Positions 1 to 5,199 of a DNA stretch of 6,133 nucleotides are shown one piece after another. The translations under genes and the position numbers were made by a program. Each line of letters opens with the position of its first letter. Within the stretch, counting starts at the first letter, position 1. The stretch is from Deltaproteobacteria bacterium (lineage in GTDB: Bacteria > Desulfobacterota > Desulfobacteria > Desulfobacterales > JAFDDL01), in the NCBI GenBank assembly GCA_019310865.1, contig JAFDDL010000239.1:1-6133 (forward strand), written 5' to 3'. The notes under the pieces are model-generated. The model had not been told where the DNA came from. It was given only the letters and a program-made list of their open reading frames with translations, and did not search any database.

Positions 1-141
1 CAGCTTGAAAAGACCTTCCCGGAAGAGTCAAAAAAGCTCCGGATTCAGCTTGAAAAAGAGGTGGCCGATCGGTTCCGATCCTATGAAATCATGGCCGACC
101 CGGCAGCTGCCTGTAAGATAGAGGGAAACCCGGAACAATAG
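1..141 (+). CDS. 3' end of an unrecognised protein-coding gene (partial)
   Basis: Reading frame 1 is open from the left edge and stops at TAG 139-141, giving the last 46 residues of a protein whose start lies outside the window. The tail is strongly charged: a Glu/Lys-rich stretch (LEKTFPEESKKLRIQLEKE) is likely alpha-helical, followed by an Asp-Pro-Ala-Ala-Ala-Cys segment and a polar end. No family motif is visible, so I do not assign a function. It is real coding sequence rather than a chance ORF because it ends 24 bases before a strong factor-independent terminator on the same strand and its third-position GC pattern matches its neighbours. Confidence 0.7.
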   Translation, partial: QLEKTFPEESKKLRIQLEKEVADRFRSYEIMADPAAACKIEGNPEQ

Positions 142-165
142 AGGCTTTCGCTTTTTATTATCCAT

Positions 166-202
166 AAACGGCTGCACGACCTTCGAGAAGTGCAGCCGTT
201 TT
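166..202 (+). terminator. Rho-independent terminator after the leftmost gene
   Basis: Arms 166-177 and 190-201 are perfectly complementary over 12 bp (AAACGGCTGCAC / GTGCAGCCGTTT) around a 12-base loop, and the right arm runs into TTTT at 199-202 and then an AT-rich stretch. This is a strong hairpin with a short U tract, placed 24 bases after the stop codon of the first gene. It sits only 16 bases upstream of the next ATG (218), so it also lies in or at the 5' leader of that gene. Confidence 0.8.
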
Positions 203-217
203 ACTTAATTTTAAAAC

Positions 218-826
218 ATGACCAATACCGACACGACATGCCGCCAATGCGGCACCTGCTGTAAAAAAGGCGGGCCATCCTTGCATTTGGAAGACAAGCC
301 CCTCATCGATACGGGCACCATCGCCGCCCGGGACCTGTTTACCATTCGAGCAGGTGAGTTGGCCCACGAAAACATTCAAGGCGGCGTGCGTCCGGCGGAA
401 ACGGATATCATTAAAATCAAGGGCAGGGGGGGCCAATGGACCTGTCGGTTTTTGGTCGAAAAAGACAACCGTTGCGGAATCTACGACCACCGTCCCCTGG
501 AATGCCGCGCCCTGAACTGTCAGGATACCCGCCAAATCGAAAAAATCTACGACACAAACCGGCTGACGAGAAAGGATCTACTGGAAAACGTCCCAGGGCT
601 ATGGGATGTGATTCAGGAGCATCAACATCATTGCGATTATGGGCGCATCTACAAGCTGAGGGAGCAGTTAAAACGGAACCCGGCTGATAAAACTGCCGCC
701 CAAAATCTGCGCGAGCTCATCGCCTATGACAGCCTGATTCGAGAGCGCCTGTCTAAAAAAGGCAACATGGACCCGGATTTGATGGATTTTCTGTTCGGCC
801 GCCCCCTGACGGCGAGGGCAGAGTAG
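218..826 (+). CDS. YkgJ-family CxxCxxCC cysteine-cluster protein
   Basis: This is a 202-residue protein of the YkgJ / CxxCxxCC family, thought to bind zinc or an Fe-S cluster; no enzymatic role is established. The N-terminal signature is Cys8-x2-Cys11-Gly-x-Cys14-Cys15. The second conserved half follows at Cys76 (WTCRFL), Cys86 (CGIYDHRP) and Cys96 (RPLEC), with Cys101 just after. Residues about 105-190 form a charged, probably helical extension that includes a His-rich patch, HQHHC, around Cys139. ATG 218 is the only possible start: an in-frame TAA lies at 212-214 and the first conserved cysteine is residue 8. There is no good Shine-Dalgarno sequence. The protein appears soluble, with no signal peptide or membrane segment. 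It is a single gene, converging on pspC. The family call is firm; the function is unknown. Confidence 0.9.
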   Translation: MTNTDTTCRQCGTCCKKGGPSLHLEDKPLIDTGTIAARDLFTIRAGELAHENIQGGVRPAETDIIKIKGRGGQWTCRFLVEKDNRCGIYDHRPLECRALNCQDTRQIEKIYDTNRLTRKDLLENVPGLWDVIQEHQHHCDYGRIYKLREQLKRNPADKTAAQNLRELIAYDSLIRERLSKKGNMDPDLMDFLFGRPLTARAE

Positions 827-853
827 AGAGTAGGCGTCCCTACTTCACTACTT
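821..853. terminator. Shared hairpin between convergent genes (possible bidirectional terminator)
   Basis: An inner stem AGTAGG (829-834) / CCTACT (839-844) with a CGTC loop is stacked on an outer stem GAGTAG (821-826) / CTACTT (848-853), separated by a small internal loop. It includes the TAG stop of the YkgJ-family gene and touches the TGA stop of pspC (853-855 on the other strand). There is no U tract in either direction, so efficient intrinsic termination is uncertain. The right arm contains a tandem CTACTTCA duplication (840-847, 848-855). Confidence 0.35.
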
Positions 854-1236
854 CAGGTATTAAACTTGCGCTCCCATTCAAAATCTTTGGACGTAACGAC
901 GTCCTCCATTCGACGTACGCGACGGTCGATGGTGTCGAATCTTCGCCGGAGCCGATCGGTGGCATATTTTCGGGAATGGACATATTCGTCATAAAAATCC
1001 TGTTCATCATCCGAATAGATGGGGATCACCGGTTCCGGCTTCATCAGCAGGGCCGCTAGAAAATAGATCCCCGTGATGGGCCAGAATCCGCTGATGATGA
1101 GCGTCAGAACCGCTATGACACGGGTCCAGAAAACCGAAAAATTGAAAAAATCGGCGATACCCCGGCATACCCCCAGCAATACACCCTTCCGGGATCGGTA
1201 CAGTCCGCCGCTTGTAATATCTCGTAATCGTCCCAT
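853..1236 (-). CDS. pspC: PspC, phage shock protein C (inner-membrane stress sensor)
   Basis: A 127-residue PspC-domain protein. In the Psp response PspC and PspB are inner-membrane partners that sense envelope damage and draw PspA away from PspF. The PspC core runs from about residue 9 to 67: LYRSRKGVLLGVCRGIADFF leads into a hydrophobic membrane segment at about 36-65. An acidic linker (SDDEQDFYDEY, about 75-85) follows. The C-terminus, about 94-127, is a basic helix ending in VVTSKDFEWERKF, resembling the end of enterobacterial PspC. I start it at ATG 1236 because GGGAG lies 6 bases upstream. An in-frame ATG at 1275 would add 13 residues, lie inside pspB and have no such signal. It is the last gene of pspABC, 10 bases after the pspB stop. 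Confidence 0.93.
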   Translation of the reverse strand: MGRLRDITSGGLYRSRKGVLLGVCRGIADFFNFSVFWTRVIAVLTLIISGFWPITGIYFLAALLMKPEPVIPIYSDDEQDFYDEYVHSRKYATDRLRRRFDTIDRRVRRMEDVVTSKDFEWERKFNT

Positions 1237-1242
1237 GATATA

Positions 1243-1247
1243 CTCCC
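1243..1247 (-). promoter_or_regulatory. Ribosome binding site of pspC (decides its start)
   Basis: GGGAG on the minus strand, six bases before ATG 1236 and overlapping the first base-pair of the pspB TAG stop. It favours the 127-residue form of PspC over the longer reading from 1275, and implies translational coupling to pspB. Confidence 0.75.
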
Positions 1248-1486
1248 TAAACTTTTTTTCTGCCTTCCAGAACAATTGTCTCGATCACCTCAATGCGCTT
1301 TTCCATCTTCGACAGGCCCCTATAAATCTCCTGAATCATTTTTGCCTCATCGGCCTGTTGCTGTTGGGTCTTGCGGGAAACGCCGCCTTTTGTGATCTTG
1401 ACGATCATGACAACAGTTGTGCTGATAATCGTCAAGATCAGAACCGAACCGCCGAAAATGATGGCGAGTGTGAGTAAAATGTTCAT
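1247..1486 (-). CDS. pspB: PspB-like small membrane protein
   Basis: A 79-residue protein with the PspB plan: one N-terminal membrane helix (about residues 4-29, ILLTLAIIFGGSVLILTIIS) followed by a cytoplasmic helix likely to form a coiled coil (about 43-75, including QQADEAKMIQEIYRGLSKME). The ADEAKxIxE..xGLxxxExRIxxIE pattern resembles the second half of enterobacterial PspB, which is about 74 residues long. PspB pairs with PspC to relieve PspA inhibition of PspF. The start overlaps the pspA stop as ATGA (1483-1486), with GAGGA a few bases upstream, so its translation is probably coupled to pspA. The sequence is divergent from E. coli PspB, so the name rests on architecture and position together. 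Confidence 0.82.
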   Translation of the reverse strand: MNILLTLAIIFGGSVLILTIISTTVVMIVKITKGGVSRKTQQQQADEAKMIQEIYRGLSKMEKRIEVIETIVLEGRKKV

Positions 1487-2154
1487 TTATCCTCGTCTTG
1501 AGCAATCTTAGATTTTAATCCCCGAAGTTCTTCTTCAATGCCATTGTCCGCCATGAGCTCTTCAAACGCTTTTTCGCTGGCCGGCTTCTTTCCGAAATTG
1601 ACCAGCTCGGCTTCCGCCTCCATCCGCTCAATACGCCCCTCGAGCTGCTCCATCCGCAGAACCGATTCCGTGCCGTCTATCCGGCGGATTTCTTCCTCGG
1701 CACGTCGTTTGCGCACGGCCCGAATATGACGCTGGACAAGCAGGCGCTGCTTTTCCCGAGCACCCGACAGCTTGTCTTCCAGCTTGGAGATGTCCGCCTG
1801 GTAACGTTCCACCAGGTGCGTATGTTCGTCAAGCTCCCGGTTCAAGGCCGTTTTCCGGTCGGCATGTCGCCGTTTTTCCATCAAGGCTTCGCGGGCCAGA
1901 TCGTCCCGACCCTTTTCCACTGCCAGCATGGCCCGTTCTTCCCAGAGCTTGGTCTTGGCCTCCACGCCAGCCAGATCGCGTTGAACCTTCTTGCTGCTGG
2001 CCATGACGCCGGCGCACGCGGCCTTCATTTCCACCAACGTGTCTTCCATTTCCCGGATCATCAGCCGAATCAGCTTTTCCGGATCTTCGGCCTTATCGAT
2101 CATGGCACTGATGTTTGAACTGATAATATCTCGAAATCGTGTAAAGATGCCCAT
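1483..2154 (-). CDS. pspA: PspA, phage shock protein A (ESCRT-III-like membrane-stress effector)
   Basis: A 223-residue PspA, almost exactly the length of the E. coli protein. PspA is a peripheral inner-membrane protein: it holds PspF inactive in unstressed cells and assembles on damaged membrane when released. Residues 1-24 (MGIFTRFRDIISSNI...) form the membrane-binding amphipathic helix. The signature EDPEKLIRLMIREMEDTLVE follows at 23-42. Charged heptad-rich helices run from about 25 to 183 and include REDLAR-like DDLAREALMEK at 84-94 and RIERMEAEAE at 174-183. The C-terminal part keeps FGKK (187-190) and a final short helix. The start at 2154 has GGAGG seven bases upstream. It is the first gene of pspABC, preceded by a sigma-54 promoter and divergent from pspF. 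Confidence 0.97.
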   Translation of the reverse strand: MGIFTRFRDIISSNISAMIDKAEDPEKLIRLMIREMEDTLVEMKAACAGVMASSKKVQRDLAGVEAKTKLWEERAMLAVEKGRDDLAREALMEKRRHADRKTALNRELDEHTHLVERYQADISKLEDKLSGAREKQRLLVQRHIRAVRKRRAEEEIRRIDGTESVLRMEQLEGRIERMEAEAELVNFGKKPASEKAFEELMADNGIEEELRGLKSKIAQDEDK

Positions 2155-2198
2155 GTCATTTCCTCCACATGTTTTAAGTAAACTTGCTATTTTGATAT

Positions 2199-2214
2199 AG
2201 CAGAAACCATGCCA
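2199..2214 (-). promoter_or_regulatory. Sigma-54 (RpoN) promoter of the pspABC operon
   Basis: Read on the minus strand the sequence is TGGCATGGTTTCTGCT. It has GG (2213-2212) and GC (2201-2200) separated by exactly ten bases, the invariant -24/-12 spacing, and matches the TGGCAC-N5-TTGCW consensus at all but two positions. The predicted transcription start is near 2188, leaving a 34-base leader to the pspA ATG. The neighbouring divergent gene encodes a PspF-type activator, which acts only through sigma-54. No mapped start site is available here. Confidence 0.82.
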
Positions 2215-2225
2215 AAACAGGCATG
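2208..2225. repeat. Inverted repeat overlapping the -24 element
   Basis: CATGCC (2208-2213) and GGCATG (2220-2225) are perfect inverted arms around AAAACA. The left arm coincides with the -24 box of the pspA promoter. It may be incidental or a binding site for a factor that competes with sigma-54. Confidence 0.4.
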
Positions 2226-2258
2226 CACCGAAAACCCACGCCAGTCAAGAATCGACGC

Positions 2259-2288
2259 TTGACAAGCATTCGGATTAAATGGTATCAG
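2259..2288 (+). promoter_or_regulatory. Candidate sigma-70 promoter of pspF
   Basis: A perfect -35 hexamer TTGACA (2259-2264), an 18-base spacer, then TATCAG (2283-2288) preceded by TG-G, i.e. an extended -10. Transcription would begin near 2295, giving a leader of about 39 bases to ATG 2334. This placement supports 2334 as the pspF start. The -10 lies inside the inverted repeat at 2280-2294, so a protein bound there would block this promoter. Confidence 0.55.
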
Positions 2289-2294
2289 TTACCA
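2280..2294. promoter_or_regulatory. Inverted repeat, candidate PspF enhancer site (UAS)
   Basis: TGGTA-TCAGT-TACCA is a perfect 5-bp inverted repeat with a 5-base spacer; overlapping arms ATGGT (2279-2283) and ACCAT (2294-2298) add a second, wider symmetry. Its centre is about 99 bases upstream of the predicted pspA start, within the distance at which E. coli PspF binds upstream of pspA (roughly -80 to -126). It overlaps the -10 of the pspF promoter, as expected for autorepression. The assignment to PspF is inferred from position and symmetry, not from a match to a known site. Confidence 0.5.
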
Positions 2295-2333
2295 CCATAT
2301 AGCCATATTCACCCATACAAGGTAACGCATGCC

Positions 2334-3398
2334 ATGTCGCCTATCAATTCTTCTGACCATTCGTATCTAAAAACCGACCCGACCCCGGACGTTGCCGAAG
2401 CCCTGGGTGAATCCGAAGCGTTTCTGGAATTTCAGGACCGGCTGTCCCGGGTAGCACCCATCAACCGGCCGGTTCTGCTGATCGGTGAGCGCGGTACCGG
2501 CAAGGAGTTGGCCGCATCTCGTCTGCATTATCTCTCGAAGCGTTGGCAAGGGCCCATGGTTGCCTTAAACTGTGCTGCGCTCAATCCCTCGCTCATCGAA
2601 TCGGAGCTGTTCGGTTATGAAAAAGGCGCTTTCACCGGTGCGGAAAAACGACGATCCGGGCGGTTCGAATCCGCCGACAGCGGCTCCTTGTTCCTGGATG
2701 AAATCGGTACCGTTCCCATGGAGGTGCAGGAAAAGATCCTGCGGGTCGTGGAATACGGCGCCTTTGAGCGCGTCGGCAGCCCCCGGAGCATCGAAGTCGA
2801 TGTGCGGATTATTGCCGCAACCAACGCCGATCTACCGGTCATGGCCTCCCTGGGAAAATTCAAACAAGACCTTCTCGACAGGCTCTCTTTTGAGGTGCTG
2901 CACCTGCCGCCACTGCGCGAACGAAAACGCGACATCGCCCTGCTGGCCAACCATTTCGCAGCCCGGATGGCCTTTGAACTGGGCCAGGATTATATACCGC
3001 GCTTTGGCCTTCAGGCCCTGGCCGCCTTGGAAAGCCATACATGGCCCGGTAACATTCGCGAGCTGAAAAACACGGTGGAGCGCGCCGTCTACCGGTCCGA
3101 CACCGAGCAGATCGACCGGATTGTATTCGACCCGTTCATTTCCCCGTATGCATCCGCTGAAACGGATGAAGCCAGGCCGGAAAAGCCCCAGGGCGTCGCG
3201 CCTGCAAAGCCGGAATTTGGTAATCTGCTTGAAAAATCCATCCACGAAGCGGTGGACGAATTAAAAACCATCATGGTCAAAAAAGCCCTGATATCAGCGG
3301 CATTCAATCAAAAACAAGCCGCAAAAGACCTGGGTTTGACCTACGACCAATTCCGGGGATTGTATCGAAAATATGCTGCTAAAATTAAGGATTTCTGA
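2334..3398 (+). CDS. pspF: PspF, sigma-54-dependent activator of the psp operon
   Basis: A 354-residue bacterial enhancer-binding protein lacking an N-terminal receiver or sensor domain, as in PspF, which is controlled by PspA binding. The AAA+ ATPase domain spans about residues 22-265: Walker A GERGTGKE (51-58), the sigma-54 contact loop GAFTGA (98-103), Walker B SLFLDE (118-123) and WPGNIREL (237-244). RWQGP at 70-74 contains Trp71, matching E. coli PspF Trp56, which is implicated in PspA control. A variable linker (about 270-300) leads to a Fis-type helix-turn-helix (about 322-348, [20 protein letters not shown]). The frame is open to ATG 2223, but I choose ATG 2334. Homology begins just after it, and the upstream part would run through the promoter and enhancer. 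The ribosome site (AAGG, 11 bases away) is weak. Its 3' end overlaps the convergent amidohydrolase by 14 bases. Confidence 0.95.
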   Translation: MSPINSSDHSYLKTDPTPDVAEALGESEAFLEFQDRLSRVAPINRPVLLIGERGTGKELAASRLHYLSKRWQGPMVALNCAALNPSLIESELFGYEKGAFTGAEKRRSGRFESADSGSLFLDEIGTVPMEVQEKILRVVEYGAFERVGSPRSIEVDVRIIAATNADLPVMASLGKFKQDLLDRLSFEVLHLPPLRERKRDIALLANHFAARMAFELGQDYIPRFGLQALAALESHTWPGNIRELKNTVERAVYRSDTEQIDRIVFDPFISPYASAETDEARPEKPQGVAPAKPEFGNLLEKSIHEAVDELKTIMVKKALISAAFNQKQAAKDLGLTYDQFRGLYRKYAAKIKDF

Positions 3399-4206
3399 AA
3401 TAGTCGATATCCGACCGTCGATTCGGAAGAAAATAACGCATGGAATGACTGCGAACCGCCTCGATGCGCTCACCCGGTAAATTGACAACCAATAGCCCTT
3501 CCCCGTCCGCCGGCACGTATTCGGCCATCACCTTTCCGGCCGGATCGATGACCATTGCCACACCCGGAAATTCGAGCCCGGCTCCGTTTTCGCCGGACTG
3601 GTTGCAGGCCAGCACATACACCCCGTTATCAAAGGCCCGGGCGGGCAGATGTCGACGCCAGGATTGCAGTTTTTCCTCGGCTGTCCCGCGGGGCGATGCA
3701 TGGGGCATGAACAGAATATCGGCCCCCTTCAAAGCCAGATGGGTTGAAAGCTCGGGAAAATGGGCGTCATAGCACAGCGCGATTCCGAAGGTAGCGCCAG
3801 GTAATTTAAAAAGCGGCATTCGATTACCGGGGGTGAACACTTGCTTTTCAGGCGGCGCGATATGAATCTTGCGGTAAGTCCGGACATTTCCGTCCGGTGA
3901 AAACACCAAATGGCTGGCAAAAATCTGCCCGTGGTTTCCGCATTCCGCCAGTCCCGCCAGAATGGTGATCGTTTCCCGGGCGGCTATTTGAGAGACGGTT
4001 TCCGTGACCGGACCGGGAACCGGTTGGCAGGTCGCATCAATCTGAGCGCGGGGACTATACCCGGAAATGAAAAGCTCAGGGAAACAGATTAGGGTCGCTC
4101 CCTGGTCTTTGGCCTTTCGGGTGTGGCGGGCAATGGCGTCGAGGTTTTGGGCCCACTGCCCGTAAGCCGACCGGCAAACCGCCAATGCAATGCGAGTATC
4201 TTTCAT
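3385..4206 (-). CDS. Nitrilase-superfamily carbon-nitrogen hydrolase
   Basis: A 273-residue enzyme of the nitrilase superfamily, which hydrolyses amide, carbamoyl or nitrile C-N bonds through a Glu-Lys-Cys triad. All three are present: Glu44 in [10 protein letters not shown], Lys113 in YRKIH, and Cys145 in [13 protein letters not shown]. The fold is complete, running from the first strand (IALAVC) to a C-terminal [13 protein letters not shown] segment. There is no signal peptide, so it is cytoplasmic. The sequence resembles N-carbamoylputrescine amidase and aliphatic omega-amidase types, but I cannot assign a substrate. The ATG at 4206 overlaps the TGA of the upstream Ahb-like gene as ATGA, implying translational coupling. 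The 3' end overlaps the convergent pspF end by 14 bases, and no terminator is evident there. Confidence 0.92.
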   Translation of the reverse strand: MKDTRIALAVCRSAYGQWAQNLDAIARHTRKAKDQGATLICFPELFISGYSPRAQIDATCQPVPGPVTETVSQIAARETITILAGLAECGNHGQIFASHLVFSPDGNVRTYRKIHIAPPEKQVFTPGNRMPLFKLPGATFGIALCYDAHFPELSTHLALKGADILFMPHASPRGTAEEKLQSWRRHLPARAFDNGVYVLACNQSGENGAGLEFPGVAMVIDPAGKVMAEYVPADGEGLLVVNLPGERIEAVRSHSMRYFLPNRRSDIDYFRNP

Positions 4207-4676
4207 GACAGGTCAAACTGGGCCCGGATCTTGAACACGTGCGTTGCCGGCAGGTTGAGGATATCGACCACGCTCGTTTCCCGGGCGATTGTCGCCAGGT
4301 TTTCCTCGATTTCATCCATGGACGGTGCAATAAAGGTAAACCATACGTTGTAGGCATCATCCCGCAGATAGTTGTGGGTCACGCCCGAATATCGATTCAC
4401 GGTTTCGGTAAATAGATCCAGGATTGCTTCGGGCACCTTGGCCGCGCACAAGGTACTGACATAGCCCAGCTTGTCCGGTACGAAGTTTGCGCCGATTCGC
4501 CGGATGATGCCGTCTTGCTTGAGCCGAACCAACCGCGCCAGCACATCGCTCTCGGCCAGGTCTAACTCATCGCCAATGGTCTTAAACGGTCTCTGTGTCA
4601 AGGGAAAGTTCGACTGAATCCGGTTTAACAATGCCTTGTCCATTTCATCCATTGAGGTCAATCCCTTTGTCGACAT
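4203..4676 (-). CDS. Siroheme decarboxylase subunit (AhbA/AhbB, AsnC/Lrp fold)
   Basis: A 157-residue protein with an Lrp/AsnC-like plan: winged-helix region (about 10-60, ending GIIRRIGANF) and a RAM-like ferredoxin fold (about 68-157). It is usually auto-annotated as a transcription regulator. However, GVTHNYLRDDAYNVWFTFIA (98-117), with His101 in HNYLR, is the hallmark of the Ahb/NirD-L-G-H group that decarboxylates siroheme to 12,18-didecarboxysiroheme. This is the first dedicated step of heme synthesis in sulfate reducers. The LGYVSTLCAAKVP segment makes me lean to AhbA rather than AhbB, weakly. The partner subunit, AhbC and AhbD are not in the window. Starts at 4676 (AGGTGA upstream) and 4652 (AAGGGA upstream, giving MDEMDKALL) are both possible. 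It is followed by the amidohydrolase through an ATGA overlap. Confidence 0.83.
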   Translation of the reverse strand: MSTKGLTSMDEMDKALLNRIQSNFPLTQRPFKTIGDELDLAESDVLARLVRLKQDGIIRRIGANFVPDKLGYVSTLCAAKVPEAILDLFTETVNRYSGVTHNYLRDDAYNVWFTFIAPSMDEIEENLATIARETSVVDILNLPATHVFKIRAQFDLS

Positions 4677-4708
4677 GACCGGTTCACCTGCCGATCGGTT
4701 TCCGGCAT

Positions 4709-5095
4709 TTAAACAAACCGCACGTGGAGCTTGCGCGTGCGCGGGCCGTCAAATTCACAGAAAAAGATCCCCTGCCAGGTCCCCAAAACCACCTGTCCGT
4801 TTTCAACGGCCACCATTTCCGACGACCCCACGAGGGTTGCCTTGACGTGCGCCGGGGAATTTCCCTCCAGATGACGGTAATCGGCTTTCCAGGGGATGAC
4901 CTGATTCAAAATCATGAGGATGTCCCGGGCCACACTCGGGTCCGCGCTCTCATTGATGGTTACAGCGGCCGTGGTGTGCGGAACATAGAGGAAACAGAGT
5001 CCATCGGTTACGTCGCTTTTCCGGATCGCATCCTGGACCTGGGTGGTAATATCCACCAGTTCGGTTCTGTCATTTGTTTTTATGGTCAAAAGCAT
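4709..5095 (-). CDS. yjbQ: YjbQ/UPF0047 family protein
   Basis: A 128-residue YjbQ (UPF0047) protein. The family is widespread and forms compact trimers. Weak secondary thiamine-phosphate synthase activity has been reported for it, but the true role is unsettled. The family signature is intact: HTTAAVTINE (40-49), the metal-site-like RHLEGNSPAH (74-83, with His75 and His83) and GTWQGIFFCEFDGPR (105-119). I begin at ATG 5095 because GAGGT lies six bases upstream. An open frame extends to GTG 5131 and ATG 5122, but those have no ribosome site and lie before the family's usual start. It follows the dsrC terminator and precedes the Ahb-like gene by 32 bases, so it probably heads that cluster. I see no clear promoter in the 40 bases between the terminator and the start. 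Confidence 0.9.
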   Translation of the reverse strand: MLLTIKTNDRTELVDITTQVQDAIRKSDVTDGLCFLYVPHTTAAVTINESADPSVARDILMILNQVIPWKADYRHLEGNSPAHVKATLVGSSEMVAVENGQVVLGTWQGIFFCEFDGPRTRKLHVRFV

Positions 5096-5100
5096 TTTCA

Positions 5101-5105
5101 ACCTC
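5101..5105 (-). promoter_or_regulatory. Ribosome binding site of yjbQ (decides its start)
   Basis: GAGGT on the minus strand, followed by TGAAA and then ATG 5095. It is the only convincing ribosome site among the three in-frame candidate starts (5131 GTG, 5122 ATG, 5095 ATG). Confidence 0.7.
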
Positions 5106-5136
5106 GATTCCGAAAAATCCATGTCGAACACACCAT

Positions 5137-5172
5137 AAAAAAAGGCCCTGCCGAATCAGCAGAGCCTTTTTT
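5137..5172 (-). terminator. Rho-independent terminator of dsrC
   Basis: The arms 5138-5151 and 5159-5172 pair over 14 positions around a 7-base loop. On the minus strand the single non-Watson-Crick position (5147/5163) becomes a G-U wobble, whereas on the plus strand it is a C-A mismatch, so the hairpin is best for leftward transcription. A run of seven T follows on that strand. It lies 28 bases past the dsrC stop, and the A/T tracts on both sides could allow weak action in the other direction. Confidence 0.88.
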
Positions 5173-5199
5173 CAATTTGTGGCAGAAGCCGAGTCGATT

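Noticed and set aside
1237..1275. Longer PspC starting at ATG 1275
   Set aside because: It overlaps the end of pspB and lacks a ribosome site, whereas ATG 1236 has GGGAG at the right distance and starts with a typical PspC N-terminus.
1726..2118. Open frame of about 130 codons on the plus strand opposite pspA
   Set aside because: It is a shadow of the pspA frame; the minus-strand protein has clear family identity and the plus-strand product shows none.
2250..2262. Possible IHF site between the pspA promoter and the candidate enhancer
   Set aside because: Two mismatches to the core consensus; IHF would be expected from E. coli psp, but this match is no better than chance.
2223..2333. N-terminal extension of PspF from ATG 2223
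   Set aside because: The extra 37 residues have no PspF similarity and would run through the candidate pspF promoter and the enhancer repeat; ATG 2334 gives the expected length.
2572..3245. Several open frames on both strands inside pspF
   Set aside because: They are alternative-frame shadows of a conserved AAA+ gene in GC-rich DNA, with no ribosome sites or recognisable motifs.
4689..4707. TGCCG/CGGCA hairpin between yjbQ and the Ahb-like gene
   Set aside because: Only 5 bp with a 9-base loop and no U tract; too weak to call a terminator or a regulatory element.
5096..5131. Longer YjbQ starting at GTG 5131 or ATG 5122
   Set aside because: No ribosome site for either; the GTG lies only a few bases from the dsrC terminator T tract, and ATG 5095 has GAGG six bases upstream.
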